Shown here: piece after piece, positions 7,768 through 16,488 of the stretch
Layout of the letters: each line of letters opens with the position of its first letter
How positions within the stretch are numbered: the stretch's first letter is position 1
Assembly: GCF_900129875.1 (NCBI RefSeq)
Contig: NZ_FQXC01000001.1
Span: forward strand, 248,001 to 312,000
Source: Marivita hallyeonensis
Lineage (GTDB): Bacteria > Pseudomonadota > Alphaproteobacteria > Rhodobacterales > Rhodobacteraceae
Direction: 5' to 3'
Length of the DNA stretch: 64,000 nucleotides
Notes under the pieces: generated by a model
What the model was told of the DNA's origin: nothing
The model's database searches: none
What the model saw: only the letters and a program-made list of their open reading frames with translations
Program-made: the position numbers and the translations under genes

Positions 7768-8469
7768 ATGGCCGATCCCGATGCACATCTGCTGATTGTC
7801 GATGACGATGAACGCATTCGCGGACTGTTGCAGAAGTTTCTCATTCGCAACGGGTTTCTGGTCAGCGCTGCGCGCGACGCGGCGCATGCGCGGCGGATCC
7901 TCTCGGGGCTCGACTTCGATTTGATCGTGCTCGACGTGATGATGCCGGGTGAGGACGGGATCAGCCTGACGCGCGCGATCCGTGAGACGTCGTCCACCCC
8001 GATCCTGCTTCTGACCGCACGGGCCGAGACAGAGGATCGGATCGCGGGGCTGGAAGCCGGGGCGGACGATTACCTTGCCAAACCGTTCGAACCGAAAGAG
8101 CTGCTGTTGCGCATCAACGCGATCCTGCGGCGGATGCCGGAACAGGTCGCCGATGATGGCGCACCGAAATACCTGAGCCTCGGGCCTATTCGCTATGACA
8201 CCGAGCGCGGAGAGATGTGGCGGGGCGAAGACCTCGTTCGACTGACTTCCACCGAGATCCAGCTGATGAAGGTGTTTGCGGCGCGGCCCGGAGAGGCGCT
8301 GAGCCGGTCTCAACTGGTCGAGGAACTGGGACGTGATCGGGGGCAAAGCCAGGAGCGCGCGGTTGACGTGCAGATCACGCGCCTGCGCCGCAAGCTCGAA
8401 GACAACCCGAAGCAGCCGCGCTATTTGCAGACGGTGCGCGGCGCTGGGTATATGCTGGCGCCGGATTGA
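7768..8469 (+). CDS. petR: Response regulator PetR, OmpR/PhoB type
   Basis: This is a 233-aa two-domain regulator. The receiver domain has acidic residues at D12-D14, the phosphoacceptor D56 in LIVLDVMMP, and the switch lysine in YLAKPFEPKEL. The C-terminal OmpR-type winged helix follows from about residue 135 (RLTSTEIQLMKVFAARPGEALSR, then VDVQITRLRRKLE). It directly follows petP and no histidine kinase gene is adjacent. In Rhodobacter PetR supports bc1 complex synthesis; that role is transferred by family and gene order. Confidence 0.92.
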   Translation: MADPDAHLLIVDDDERIRGLLQKFLIRNGFLVSAARDAAHARRILSGLDFDLIVLDVMMPGEDGISLTRAIRETSSTPILLLTARAETEDRIAGLEAGADDYLAKPFEPKELLLRINAILRRMPEQVADDGAPKYLSLGPIRYDTERGEMWRGEDLVRLTSTEIQLMKVFAARPGEALSRSQLVEELGRDRGQSQERAVDVQITRLRRKLEDNPKQPRYLQTVRGAGYMLAPD

Positions 8470-8480
8470 TCCGTCGCGTT

Positions 8481-8504
8481 TGCATATTTTTGAAAAGAAG
8501 AAGC
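8481..8504 (+). repeat. Dispersed AT-rich motif, copy 1
   Basis: Shortly after the petR stop lies TGCATATTTTTGAAAAG followed by AAGAAGC. A near-identical string (TGCATATTTGAAAAAAG then AAGAACC) lies at 51410-51433, also just after a stop and just before the next start. The conserved layout suggests a dispersed intergenic element rather than chance. Function unknown. Confidence 0.5.
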
Positions 8505-8517
8505 GGGGGATGCGCGC

Positions 8518-9444
8518 ATGTCCACAGCGTTGATCACACATGCGGAGTGTCTGGAGCATGTCACCCCGAACGGACATCCGGAACGCGTTGCGCGGTTGGA
8601 GCATGTCTTGCACGCGTTGCAGGATTTGGAACTGACCCGGGTCACCGCGCCTGAGGTGGACGAAGCACAATTGCGCTATGTGCATCCGCAATCCCATATC
8701 GACGCGATGCGCGCGGCAATCCCGGACGAAGGGGTCCATCAGATCGACGCCGACACGTGGGCGTCACCCGGGTCGTGGCGCGCCGCCTTGCGGGCGGCGG
8801 GCGCCGTGGTGAAAGCGGTGGACATGGTGCTGGACGAGGAGGTGCAGAATGCCTTCTGCGCGATCCGGCCGCCGGGCCATCACGCCGAGAAAGCAACGGC
8901 GATGGGGTTCTGTTTCTTCGGCAATGCCGCCATTGGCGCGAAACATGTTTTGGAGGCGCATGGGCTGTCGCGGGTCGCGATCGTCGATTTCGACGTGCAT
9001 CACGGCAATGGGACGCAGGATCTTTTGTGGGACGAGGCGCGCGCTTTGGTCATCACGAGCCAGCAGATGCCGCTTTGGCCGGGAAGCGGTCATCCGTCCG
9101 AGCGCGGGGCGCATGACAATGTGCTCAACATCCCGCTGGCACCGCGCAGTGGTGGGGCCGAGATGCGGGCCGCCTACGAAGCGCAGGTCTTTCCGCGGTT
9201 GCGCGAGTTCCAACCGGAATTGATCATCATTTCTGCCGGGTTCGACGCGCATCAGGATGACCCGCTGGCGGAGCTGCAATGGGCGACCGAGGATTTCCGG
9301 TGGCTGACGCGCGAGCTTTGCGCCTTGGCGGGAGACCTTTGCGAAGCGCGGATCGTCTCGACTCTGGAGGGTGGGTATGATTTGTCTGCGCTCGCCGACA
9401 GCGCCCGGGCGCATGTGGAAGAACTGATGGAGGCCGCGTCATGA
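8518..9444 (+). CDS. Histone deacetylase-family (acetoin utilization / HDAH-like) amidohydrolase
   Basis: This is a 308-aa zinc-dependent deacetylase/amidohydrolase of the arginase-deacetylase superfamily. The active-site segments are IRPPGHHAEKATAMGFCFFGNAAIGA (paired histidines), VDFDVHHGNGTQDLLW (metal-binding Asp and His) and ISAGFDAHQDDPLAELQWATEDF (second metal Asp). The substrate in bacteria is uncertain: acetylpolyamines, acetyl-CoA synthetase or other acyl amides. The stop overlaps the xseB start (ATGA), so the two are co-translated, and ispA and dxs follow. This order places it in an isoprenoid gene run without an obvious biochemical link. Confidence 0.92.
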   Translation: MSTALITHAECLEHVTPNGHPERVARLEHVLHALQDLELTRVTAPEVDEAQLRYVHPQSHIDAMRAAIPDEGVHQIDADTWASPGSWRAALRAAGAVVKAVDMVLDEEVQNAFCAIRPPGHHAEKATAMGFCFFGNAAIGAKHVLEAHGLSRVAIVDFDVHHGNGTQDLLWDEARALVITSQQMPLWPGSGHPSERGAHDNVLNIPLAPRSGGAEMRAAYEAQVFPRLREFQPELIIISAGFDAHQDDPLAELQWATEDFRWLTRELCALAGDLCEARIVSTLEGGYDLSALADSARAHVEELMEAAS

Positions 9445-9683
9445 GTAACACACCCGTTGACGAGATGAGCTTTGAAGCGGCGATGGCCGAGTTGGAGAAA
9501 GTCGTCGGGCAGTTGGAGCGCGGCGACGTTGCTTTGGAGGAATCCATCGCGCTCTACGAACGCGGGGCGGCGTTGAAGAAGCGCTGCGAAGCGAAGCTCA
9601 ACGAAGCGCAGGAAAAGGTGGCCGCGATCACGCTTGATGCCGATGGCCAGCCAACCGGAACGACACCCGTCGATCCGCAGTAA
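9441..9683 (+). CDS. xseB: Exodeoxyribonuclease VII small subunit
   Basis: This 80-aa protein is the small subunit that combines with XseA to form the single-strand DNA exonuclease. The family pattern is clear: MSFEAAMAELEKVVGQLERGDVALEESIALYERGAALKKRCEAKLNEAQEKV, two helices. xseA is not nearby. It overlaps the HDAC-like gene by four bases and is followed five bases later by ispA, an xseB-ispA-dxs order that is widespread in Proteobacteria. Confidence 0.94.
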   Translation: MSNTPVDEMSFEAAMAELEKVVGQLERGDVALEESIALYERGAALKKRCEAKLNEAQEKVAAITLDADGQPTGTTPVDPQ

Positions 9684-9688
9684 GCGCG

Positions 9689-10558
9689 GTGTTTCTGGAC
9701 GTTCTGAAGGCTGATGCGGCCAGCATCGAGGCGCATCTGGCCAAGGTCATGGCGGGTGACCCGGACCTGCCAGTCATTCACGGTATGCGCTATGCCGTAT
9801 CCGGCGGGAAGCGGTTGCGCGGGTTTCTGGTGATGGAAGGCGCGCGCTTGCATGGCGTTCCGGAAACGCAGGCCATCTGGGCCGCATCCGCGATCGAGGT
9901 GATCCACGCCTATTCGCTGGTGCATGATGACTTGCCCTGCATGGACGACGACGATCTTAGACGCGGGCAGCCAACCGTTCACCGCAAATGGGACGATGGG
10001 ACGGCAGTCTTGGTCGGTGACGCGTTGCAAACGCTTGGGTTCGAGCTGGTGCTCGACCCGGCGTGCCATCCGTCGGCGGCGGTGCGGGCGGACCTTGCCC
10101 TGAGCCTTACGCGCGCCTCTGGCCGCGCTGGCATGGTGCTTGGGCAGGCATTGGACATTGCGGCGGAAAGCGCCAAAGCGCCGCTGACGCTGGATGCGAT
10201 CACTGCGTTACAAGCGGGCAAAACCGGTGCGCTGATCGTCTGGTCCGCGGAAGCGGGCGCGCGACTGGCCGAAGCCGATCCAAAACCGCTGACTGACTAT
10301 GCCAGCGCGCTTGGCCTCGCCTTTCAAATTGCGGACGACATTCTGGACGTCGAGGGCGATGAGACTACTGTTGGCAAGGCCGTTGGAAAAGACGCGGATC
10401 GCGGCAAGGCGACATTCGTGTCCCTGCTTGGTCTAAAGGGTGCGAAATCGCGCGCCCGGGATCTTGTAGCGGCGGCCTGTGATGCCTTGTCGCCCTTTGG
10501 CGACCGGGCCGAGACCTTGAAGCAAGCGGCGCAGTTCGTTATTTCGCGCGACACCTAA
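9689..10558 (+). CDS. ispA: Farnesyl/geranyl diphosphate synthase
   Basis: This is a short-chain trans-prenyltransferase of 289 aa that condenses isopentenyl diphosphate with allylic diphosphates, feeding quinone, carotenoid and undecaprenol synthesis. The first aspartate-rich motif DDLPCMDDDD lies at 80-89, preceded by IEVIHAYSLVH; the second is DDILD near 217. GGKRLRGFL near 39-47 binds the substrate. Start is GTG at 9689, five bases after the xseB stop. Exact product chain length cannot be read with certainty, though the xseB-ispA-dxs context favours C15. Confidence 0.93.
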   Translation: MFLDVLKADAASIEAHLAKVMAGDPDLPVIHGMRYAVSGGKRLRGFLVMEGARLHGVPETQAIWAASAIEVIHAYSLVHDDLPCMDDDDLRRGQPTVHRKWDDGTAVLVGDALQTLGFELVLDPACHPSAAVRADLALSLTRASGRAGMVLGQALDIAAESAKAPLTLDAITALQAGKTGALIVWSAEAGARLAEADPKPLTDYASALGLAFQIADDILDVEGDETTVGKAVGKDADRGKATFVSLLGLKGAKSRARDLVAAACDALSPFGDRAETLKQAAQFVISRDT

Positions 10559-10579
10559 CGCGACCCGGAGGCGCGGAAC

Positions 10580-12505
10580 ATGTCCCAAAGACCAGACACG
10601 CCGCTCTTGGATTCCGTGCAGTCGCCCGCTGATCTCAAGCGGTTCTCTGACGCGCAGCTGGTACAGCTGGCCGACGAGTTGCGGCGCGACACGATTGCAG
10701 CGGTGTCCCAGACAGGCGGGCACTTGGGTGCAGGTCTGGGCGTTGTCGAATTGACCGTTGCGCTGCATGCGGTCTTCGATGCGCCCAAGGACAAGATCAT
10801 CTGGGACGTGTCGCACCAGTGTTATCCGCACAAGATCCTCACCGGTCGCCGCGACAAGATGCTGACATTGCGCCAGCAGGACGGGTTGTCCGGATTCACA
10901 AAGCGGTCTGAGTCGCCTTACGATCCGTTTGGCGCGGCGCATAGCTCGACCTCGATTTCGGCGGCGCTTGGGTTCGCCGTTGCGCGCGATTTGGGCGGGG
11001 CCTGTGACACCGGCCATGGTGATGCGATTGCGGTCATTGGCGACGGTGCCATGAGCGCGGGCATGGCCTATGAGGCGATGAACAACGCGGGCCATCTGAA
11101 GAAGCGCCTCATCGTCATTCTGAACGACAACGAGATGAGTATCGCGCCGCCGGTTGGCGCGTTGTCCTCGTACCTGACGCAGCTTTACGCGGGGGCGCCG
11201 TTTCAGGATCTGAAGGACGCCGCGAAAGGCGCCGTGAGCTTCTTGCCCGAACCGTTCCGCGAGGGGGCGAAACGCGCGAAGGACATGCTCAAGGGTATGG
11301 CGGTGGGAGGCACCTTGTTCGAAGCGCTCGGGTTTTCCTATCTTGGACCGATTGACGGGCATGATCTGCATCAGCTGCTGCCGGTGCTGCGCACGGTGAA
11401 AGACCGCGCTGATGGACCGATCCTGATCCATGCGCTGACGCAGAAGGGTAAGGGCTATGCGCCCGCCGAGGGATCACCGGATCGTGGGCACGCCCGGGCG
11501 AGGTTCGACATGATCACTGGCGAGCAAAAGAAAGCCCCTTCGAACGCGCCGAGCTACACCAAGGTGTTTGCGCAAGCGCTGTGCGATGAAGCCGCGCAGG
11601 ACCCGATGGTCTGTGCCGTCACCGCAGCGATGCCGGATGGTACGGGCCTGGATCTTTTTGCAGAGCGCTATCCGTCGCGCACATTCGACGTCGGCATCGC
11701 CGAGCAGCACGGCGTGACTTTCTGCGCCGGATTGGCGGCGGGCGGGCTAAAGCCGTTCTGCGCGATGTATTCGACCTTCCTGCAACGGGGTTACGATCAG
11801 GTCGTGCACGATGTGGCGATCCAACGCCTTCCGGTGCGCTTTGCCATCGACCGGGCGGGGCTCGTCGGCGCGGATGGTGCGACCCACGCGGGCAGCTACG
11901 ACATCGCCTATCTTGCGAACCTTCCTGGGTTCGTGGTGATGGCTGCGGCGGATGAGGCCGAACTCAAGCACATGGTCGCCACCGCCGTCGCTCACAACGA
12001 AGGCCCGATCGCCTTCCGATACCCGCGCGGTGAAGGGCAGGGGGTGGAGATGCCGGAGCGCGGACAGGTCCTTGAAATCGGCAAGGGACGGATGATCCGC
12101 GAGGGCCAGCAGGTCGCTATCCTGTCTTTCGGAACGCGCCTCGGCGAGGTCATGAGCGCATGCGAAGCGCTTGAGGCGAAGGGGATTTCCCCGACCGTGG
12201 CCGATGCGCGGTTCGCCAAACCGCTTGATCGCGCGTTGGTCCTGAAACTGGCGGCCGATCATGAGGCATTGATCACTGTCGAAGAGGGCGCCGTCGGAGG
12301 CTTCGGAAGCCATGTCGCTCAGCTTTTGGCAGATGAAGGTGTCTTCGATCACGGATTGAAGTTCCGGTCGATGGTTCTGCCCGATACCTTCATCGATCAG
12401 GCCAGCCCTGCAGCGATGTACGACGTGGCGCAGCTTAATGCCGAGCATATCGAATCGAAGGTCCTCGATGTGCTTGGCGTGGCCAGCATTGGCAAGCGTG
12501 CATAG
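10580..12505 (+). CDS. dxs: 1-deoxy-D-xylulose-5-phosphate synthase
   Basis: This is the first enzyme of the non-mevalonate isoprenoid pathway: pyruvate plus glyceraldehyde 3-phosphate give DXP and CO2, with thiamine diphosphate. At 641 aa it has the usual length. [33 protein letters not shown], the ThDP-binding [20 protein letters not shown]...[12 protein letters not shown] and the transketolase-like [18 protein letters not shown] are all present. It follows ispA by 21 bases with GGAGG before the ATG, placing two isoprenoid enzymes in one unit. Confidence 0.97.
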   Translation: MSQRPDTPLLDSVQSPADLKRFSDAQLVQLADELRRDTIAAVSQTGGHLGAGLGVVELTVALHAVFDAPKDKIIWDVSHQCYPHKILTGRRDKMLTLRQQDGLSGFTKRSESPYDPFGAAHSSTSISAALGFAVARDLGGACDTGHGDAIAVIGDGAMSAGMAYEAMNNAGHLKKRLIVILNDNEMSIAPPVGALSSYLTQLYAGAPFQDLKDAAKGAVSFLPEPFREGAKRAKDMLKGMAVGGTLFEALGFSYLGPIDGHDLHQLLPVLRTVKDRADGPILIHALTQKGKGYAPAEGSPDRGHARARFDMITGEQKKAPSNAPSYTKVFAQALCDEAAQDPMVCAVTAAMPDGTGLDLFAERYPSRTFDVGIAEQHGVTFCAGLAAGGLKPFCAMYSTFLQRGYDQVVHDVAIQRLPVRFAIDRAGLVGADGATHAGSYDIAYLANLPGFVVMAAADEAELKHMVATAVAHNEGPIAFRYPRGEGQGVEMPERGQVLEIGKGRMIREGQQVAILSFGTRLGEVMSACEALEAKGISPTVADARFAKPLDRALVLKLAADHEALITVEEGAVGGFGSHVAQLLADEGVFDHGLKFRSMVLPDTFIDQASPAAMYDVAQLNAEHIESKVLDVLGVASIGKRA

Positions 12506-12587
12506 CCAAGAGCTATTTTGAGGTGTCGTCCTTCACCTTCAGGCGTTTCTGCCAAGGATCGATGAAGCGGGACTGAACAACCGGAGT

Positions 12588-13220
12588 CTAGAAGATGCCG
12601 GTAACCAGTCGCAACACGAAGATCAGCGTCCCGGCGAGCACGCTATAGCCCGCGATCAATACGATCCCGTCGCGCACCATCATTGAAAACGCGACAAGCG
12701 CCACGCCACCCGCGCTGATCGAGGTGAACATCGGGACGATCTCAAGAAACGGCCAGGTTGCCGCGACACACATCACGGCAAGCAGGGCGAACCGGTCCAA
12801 GGGCGGTGCGGTCAAAAAGGTCAGACGGTTCCGGCTGAAATTGTCCAGCCAAGTTGCCGGTTTCCGCAGGTTGTTCACGACCTTCTTCAACTGTTCTGTG
12901 CTGAGATGGCGTGCGGCGAGAAACTTTGGCAACCAAAGATGCCGTCGCCCGAAAAACGCCTGTGTGGCGATGGTCAGGATGATCAGCCCGCCCAAGGTTG
13001 GCATCAGCGGAATGATCGACAGCGGCGAGACGAGGATCAGGGCGGGAACAAGAAGCACTGCGCCGAATGACCGTGGCCCAACCCGGTCGAGCATTTGTTG
13101 AATGGTCAATCCGTCCTCGCCTTCGATCGAAGGCAGCCCCGGCGGTTTTTGCGGATGGTCAGGGTCCAGCGTGTTGAGCAACTCGACCAGTGACCGGGGC
13201 GCTGCGGGAACGGGTGTCAC
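12588..13220 (-). CDS. ExoD-family membrane protein
   Basis: This 210-aa protein has a soluble N-terminal part (QQMLDRVGPRSFGAVLLVPALILVSPLSIIPLMPTLGGL) and several hydrophobic segments, matching the ExoD family first linked to exopolysaccharide production in rhizobia. Its molecular activity is not known. The gene is convergent with dxs, with an 82-base gap. Upstream it overlaps the epimerase-like gene by four bases (ATGA), so those two are coupled. Confidence 0.85.
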   Translation of the reverse strand: MTPVPAAPRSLVELLNTLDPDHPQKPPGLPSIEGEDGLTIQQMLDRVGPRSFGAVLLVPALILVSPLSIIPLMPTLGGLIILTIATQAFFGRRHLWLPKFLAARHLSTEQLKKVVNNLRKPATWLDNFSRNRLTFLTAPPLDRFALLAVMCVAATWPFLEIVPMFTSISAGGVALVAFSMMVRDGIVLIAGYSVLAGTLIFVLRLVTGIF

Positions 13221-14080
13221 GACGCACCGCTTTCTGCTTCCAACACGGCCGACAGACCGGCGCGATAATCCGGGTACTTCAAAACCACGCCAAGGTCAGT
13301 CTTGATCCTGTCATTCCGCACACGTTTGCTTTCCGCGTAGAAGCTGCGCGCCATGGGTGACATCTCGGCCGCGTCGAACGGTACAGCGGGCGGGGGATCA
13401 ACGCCAAGAAGGTGCGCGGCGTGTTCGATGACATCCTGAGGTGGGGCCGGGTCATCGTCGCACAAGTTATACACGGTGCCCGGGTTTGGGGCCATCATCG
13501 ACGCCTCCAGAACCTGTGCGATGTCTTCGACGTGAATCCGGCTGAACACCTGGTCTTGCTTGATGATGCGGCGCGCGGTTCCGTTCCGCACCTTCGCGAA
13601 GGGTCCCCGGCCCGGGCCGTAGATGCCCGCCAGACGAAATATGTGTAGCGGCAGATCAGGGATCGATGCCCATGCGTTTTCGGCCTGCACGCGGCGGTGG
13701 CCGCGTTCGGTCGACGGGCTCAGGGGCGTGCTTTCGTCGACCCAGTCGCCTTGCGCATCACCGTAAACACCGGTCGTCGAGAGATAGCCGACCCAGGTGA
13801 GCCGGGCGGCATGCGCTTTGATATCCGGTTTGAGTAGATCCAGCGTCGGATCGCCATCTTCTGTCGGGCCGGCGGACACAAGCACGTGGCTTGCGTTTTC
13901 GAGCCAGGGCAGGATTGCGTTGCGATCCCAAAGCAGCGGTGTGATCCCTTGCGCGCGCAAACTGTCGAATTTCTCGCTGTCGCGCGTGGTGCCTGCGATG
14001 CGCCAACCCTTCGGAACAAGCCGTTTGGCAAGATACGCCGCGCTATATCCGTGGCCCAGCGAAAGCAGTGTTTTTTCCAT
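13217..14080 (-). CDS. NAD(P)-binding epimerase-like protein (YeeZ type)
   Basis: This is a 287-aa extended-SDR-like protein. The N-terminus KTLLSLGHGYSAAYLAKRL carries a GxGxxA dinucleotide motif, and STTGVYGDAQGDWVDE holds the tyrosine region. FRLAGIYGPGRGP and VYNLCDDDPAPPQDV are typical of YeeZ-like proteins and nucleoside-diphosphate-sugar epimerase relatives. The start at 14080 begins directly at the Rossmann strand; an upstream in-frame start at 14158 would add a Cys- and His-rich leader that looks non-native. Its substrate is unknown. Confidence 0.83.
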   Translation of the reverse strand: MEKTLLSLGHGYSAAYLAKRLVPKGWRIAGTTRDSEKFDSLRAQGITPLLWDRNAILPWLENASHVLVSAGPTEDGDPTLDLLKPDIKAHAARLTWVGYLSTTGVYGDAQGDWVDESTPLSPSTERGHRRVQAENAWASIPDLPLHIFRLAGIYGPGRGPFAKVRNGTARRIIKQDQVFSRIHVEDIAQVLEASMMAPNPGTVYNLCDDDPAPPQDVIEHAAHLLGVDPPPAVPFDAAEMSPMARSFYAESKRVRNDRIKTDLGVVLKYPDYRAGLSAVLEAESGAS

Positions 14081-14129
14081 GGATGACACGTGGTGTGGCG
14101 CGGCGCAAATACAAGCGGGATGCGGTAAT

Positions 14130-14885
14130 TCAGGCCGCGTAATCAGACCCTTCTGCATCCAGAATGGCCTTCAGTTCGGCAAGATGCCGCGCGTCCTGTT
14201 CGGGGTAACTTTCAAGGTCTTGCGCCGTCTTTTCTGCGATCTCGTCCGACAACACTTTCAGCGTTCTGCCGGTCTGCAACGCGCGAATGTAGGTCTCGGC
14301 CGCGCGTTCGAAATAGTAGAGGCGGTTGAACGTGTCAGCGACGCTGTCTCCGATGACCATGACGCCATGGTTGCCCATGATCATCACCTTCTGCTTCGGG
14401 TCGGTGAAAAGCTGTGCACAGCGTTCGCCCTCTTCTTCAAAGGCGAGGCCACCGTAGTGGCTGTCGATCACGTACCGATTGAAGAACGTGGCGCAGTTCT
14501 GGTCGATGGGTGGCAGACGCGGGTCATCAAGGCATGCAAGGACAGTTGCGTGGATCGAATGCACGTGCATCGCGCATCGGGCGTTCGGACAGTGCCGATG
14601 CAACCCGCCGTGCAAGCCCCAGGCCGTTGGGTCCGGCGCGTTCGGGCCTTCCAGTGTGTCGGGGTCATTGGCGTCCACTACGATGAGGTCACTGGCCTTG
14701 ATCCGGGCGAAATGCATCTGGTTCGGGTTCATCAGAAACCGCGTCCCATCCTCGTTGATCGACAGGCTGAAATGGTTGGCAACACCTTCGTGCATTTTGA
14801 GCCGCGCGGTCCAGCGGAAGGCAGCGGCCAAGTCGACGCGCTCTTCCCAGTGGTCCATGTTGCGTGCGAGTTGTGTCACGGTCAT
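14130..14885 (-). CDS. Class II aldolase/adducin family protein
   Basis: This is a zinc-dependent class II aldolase-type protein of 251 aa. AFRWTARLKMHEGVANHFSLSI is the usual N-terminal substrate region, and MHVHSIHATVLACL supplies metal-binding histidines, with MGNHGVMVIGDSV as the later conserved block. Such proteins act as sugar-phosphate aldolases, epimerases or decarboxylases; the actual substrate is not evident. I chose the ATG at 14885 (MTVTQLARN), which has GGGGGG upstream; 14918 is an alternative in-frame start. Confidence 0.87.
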   Translation of the reverse strand: MTVTQLARNMDHWEERVDLAAAFRWTARLKMHEGVANHFSLSINEDGTRFLMNPNQMHFARIKASDLIVVDANDPDTLEGPNAPDPTAWGLHGGLHRHCPNARCAMHVHSIHATVLACLDDPRLPPIDQNCATFFNRYVIDSHYGGLAFEEEGERCAQLFTDPKQKVMIMGNHGVMVIGDSVADTFNRLYYFERAAETYIRALQTGRTLKVLSDEIAEKTAQDLESYPEQDARHLAELKAILDAEGSDYAA

Positions 14886-14936
14886 ATCAAAGCCCCCCGA
14901 GTTGCCCATCCAGACCATGCCGATGGTGACGCAATG

Positions 14937-15932
14937 TCAAGACGCCTCGGCGCGTAGAAGGTGGAGCAGTTCGGCCTCGGCACGGCGCAGCCCATCCTGG
15001 TCTTCCGCCGCCTTTCGCAGTTCTGCGCGATACTTTGCATCAGACTCCGAAAGGGCGATCACCGCTGGGTGAATGTAGGACGAACGCGCAATCGCGGGCG
15101 TGTTCGATAGTCTTTCTGCCGCCGCTTCGGACATTGCCTTGATTGTCGGCGCCTCGGAATTCAGTGCAACCGACAGGGCCTCTACCGATCCGTTCCATGT
15201 GCGGAACGTCTTCGCGGTCAGCGCGCCGTCGTCGAGGTAGGTCGTCAGAAAATCGTTTACTTCGCCCGATGTGACGGTCCTGATGTTATCATTGTCATCA
15301 ATCCATGACATCAGCTCTGGCCCGGGGAGGTCGTCCAACCGTGACAACACACGGTTCAACGTCTGATCCCTTAAACTCTTGTGGACCTTGGCACCGCCTT
15401 TGCCGCGGTAGTTCAACTCCAGCGCGCCTTTTCCCAGGCTGACGTGACGGCTGCGCAGTGTGGTCGCGCCAAAGGTTTTGTTGTCCCGCGCATAGTCAGA
15501 GGTGCCGACACGCAGGCTGGCACGGTCGATAAGGGCCAGTACGGCGGCGATGGCGAACTCGTGATCGCCCGCTTCGGCATTGCGGAGGTCGCGCAAGATG
15601 CGACGGCGCAGACCGGGCAGCTTTTCGCCAAATCTCACGAGATGTGCGAATTTCCGTTCTGAGCGGAAACTGCTCCAATCGGGGTGGTAACGGTACTGCT
15701 TGCGCGCCTTCACATCGCGTCCGGTCGCCTGCAGATGGCCCTTATCCAGAGGACACATCCAAACGTCTTCCCACGCGGGTGGAACTCCGAGGCCAGACAG
15801 CCGTTCGCGCTCGGACCGGTTGTCGATGCGTGTGCCGTCTGGCGCGATATAGGTGAACCCCTTGCCATGCCGCTTGCGGGTGATGCCGGGACGGCTGTCG
15901 GGGTAGTACTCAAGTTGCGGCGCGATCGACAT
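14937..15932 (-). CDS. DNA topoisomerase IB
   Basis: This is a poxvirus-like type IB topoisomerase of 331 aa, which relaxes supercoils by nicking one strand through a 3'-phosphotyrosine. The N-terminal domain (PGITRKRHGKGFTYIAPDGTRI...GHLQATGRDVKARKQYRYHPDW) and the catalytic domain (FGATTLRSRHVSLG, LNYRGKGGAKVHKSL, TAKTFRTWNGS) are clear. The nucleophile is Y286 in IARSSYIHP. Start chosen at 15932 (MSIAPQLEYY). Only part of bacteria carry this enzyme, but it is common in this group. Confidence 0.93.
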   Translation of the reverse strand: MSIAPQLEYYPDSRPGITRKRHGKGFTYIAPDGTRIDNRSERERLSGLGVPPAWEDVWMCPLDKGHLQATGRDVKARKQYRYHPDWSSFRSERKFAHLVRFGEKLPGLRRRILRDLRNAEAGDHEFAIAAVLALIDRASLRVGTSDYARDNKTFGATTLRSRHVSLGKGALELNYRGKGGAKVHKSLRDQTLNRVLSRLDDLPGPELMSWIDDNDNIRTVTSGEVNDFLTTYLDDGALTAKTFRTWNGSVEALSVALNSEAPTIKAMSEAAAERLSNTPAIARSSYIHPAVIALSESDAKYRAELRKAAEDQDGLRRAEAELLHLLRAEAS

Positions 15933-15968
15933 GCAAAGGCAACGCCACATCGTGGCTTCGGTTCCGTG

Positions 15969-16388
15969 TCAAAGCGGACGTGATGGCACCCATGCATAGC
16001 CATCCGGGCATAGCAGATAACACTCGCGCAGCCCGTGCGGTTTGTCCGTCGGCGATTGCAGTACTGTGAAGCCCACGGCTTCGGCCTTGGCGCAGGCCTC
16101 ATCGGGATCGGTGTCGTAAAGACGGATTTCAACTCCGGCGCCGCGCGGCGGGTTCTCGGGCAGAAGGTTCAGCAGAGGGTTTTGGGCATAGGTGCCATCC
16201 GCATGCAGCTGAAAGACGGCATCGCCATATCTCATGATCGCGAAGTCCCGCGAGACGCGATGGCGGGTCATGCCGAAGATCTCGGTCAGGTGCGTAGCGA
16301 GCGTTTCGACATCTCTGGTCAGGATGTTGAGGCCGATCCCCCGCAGGCTTGCGCCAAAGGCGTCTGCCGACACTGTTTCAAAGTCCAT
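15969..16388 (-). CDS. VOC (glyoxalase/bleomycin resistance) family protein
   Basis: This 139-aa protein shows the paired beta-alpha-beta-beta-beta pattern of vicinal oxygen chelate proteins: GIGLNILTRDVETLATHLTEIFG, then FAIMRYGDAVFQLHADG, and a second module RLYDTDPDEACAKAEAVGFTVLQSPTDKPHGLRECYLLCPDGYAWVP. A metal-dependent lyase or dioxygenase-like function, or ligand binding, is possible. The start at 16388 (MDFETVSADAF) was preferred over 16490, whose extra residues look non-coding. It is divergent from amn by 100 bases. Confidence 0.83.
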   Translation of the reverse strand: MDFETVSADAFGASLRGIGLNILTRDVETLATHLTEIFGMTRHRVSRDFAIMRYGDAVFQLHADGTYAQNPLLNLLPENPPRGAGVEIRLYDTDPDEACAKAEAVGFTVLQSPTDKPHGLRECYLLCPDGYAWVPSRPL

Positions 16389-16488
16389 GATTTCAAAAGC
16401 CAAGTCATTCCGTCGGCCGAGCTTGATCCCGTGTCTGTGACCTGTCAACCTGCGCGTCAGGCAGGCGCAAGACCAAGAAAGGCACGGC

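Noticed and set aside
13797-14957. 386-codon plus-strand frame across the epimerase and aldolase genes
   Set aside because: It spans two real minus-strand genes and their gap; a genuine gene would not cover both so exactly.
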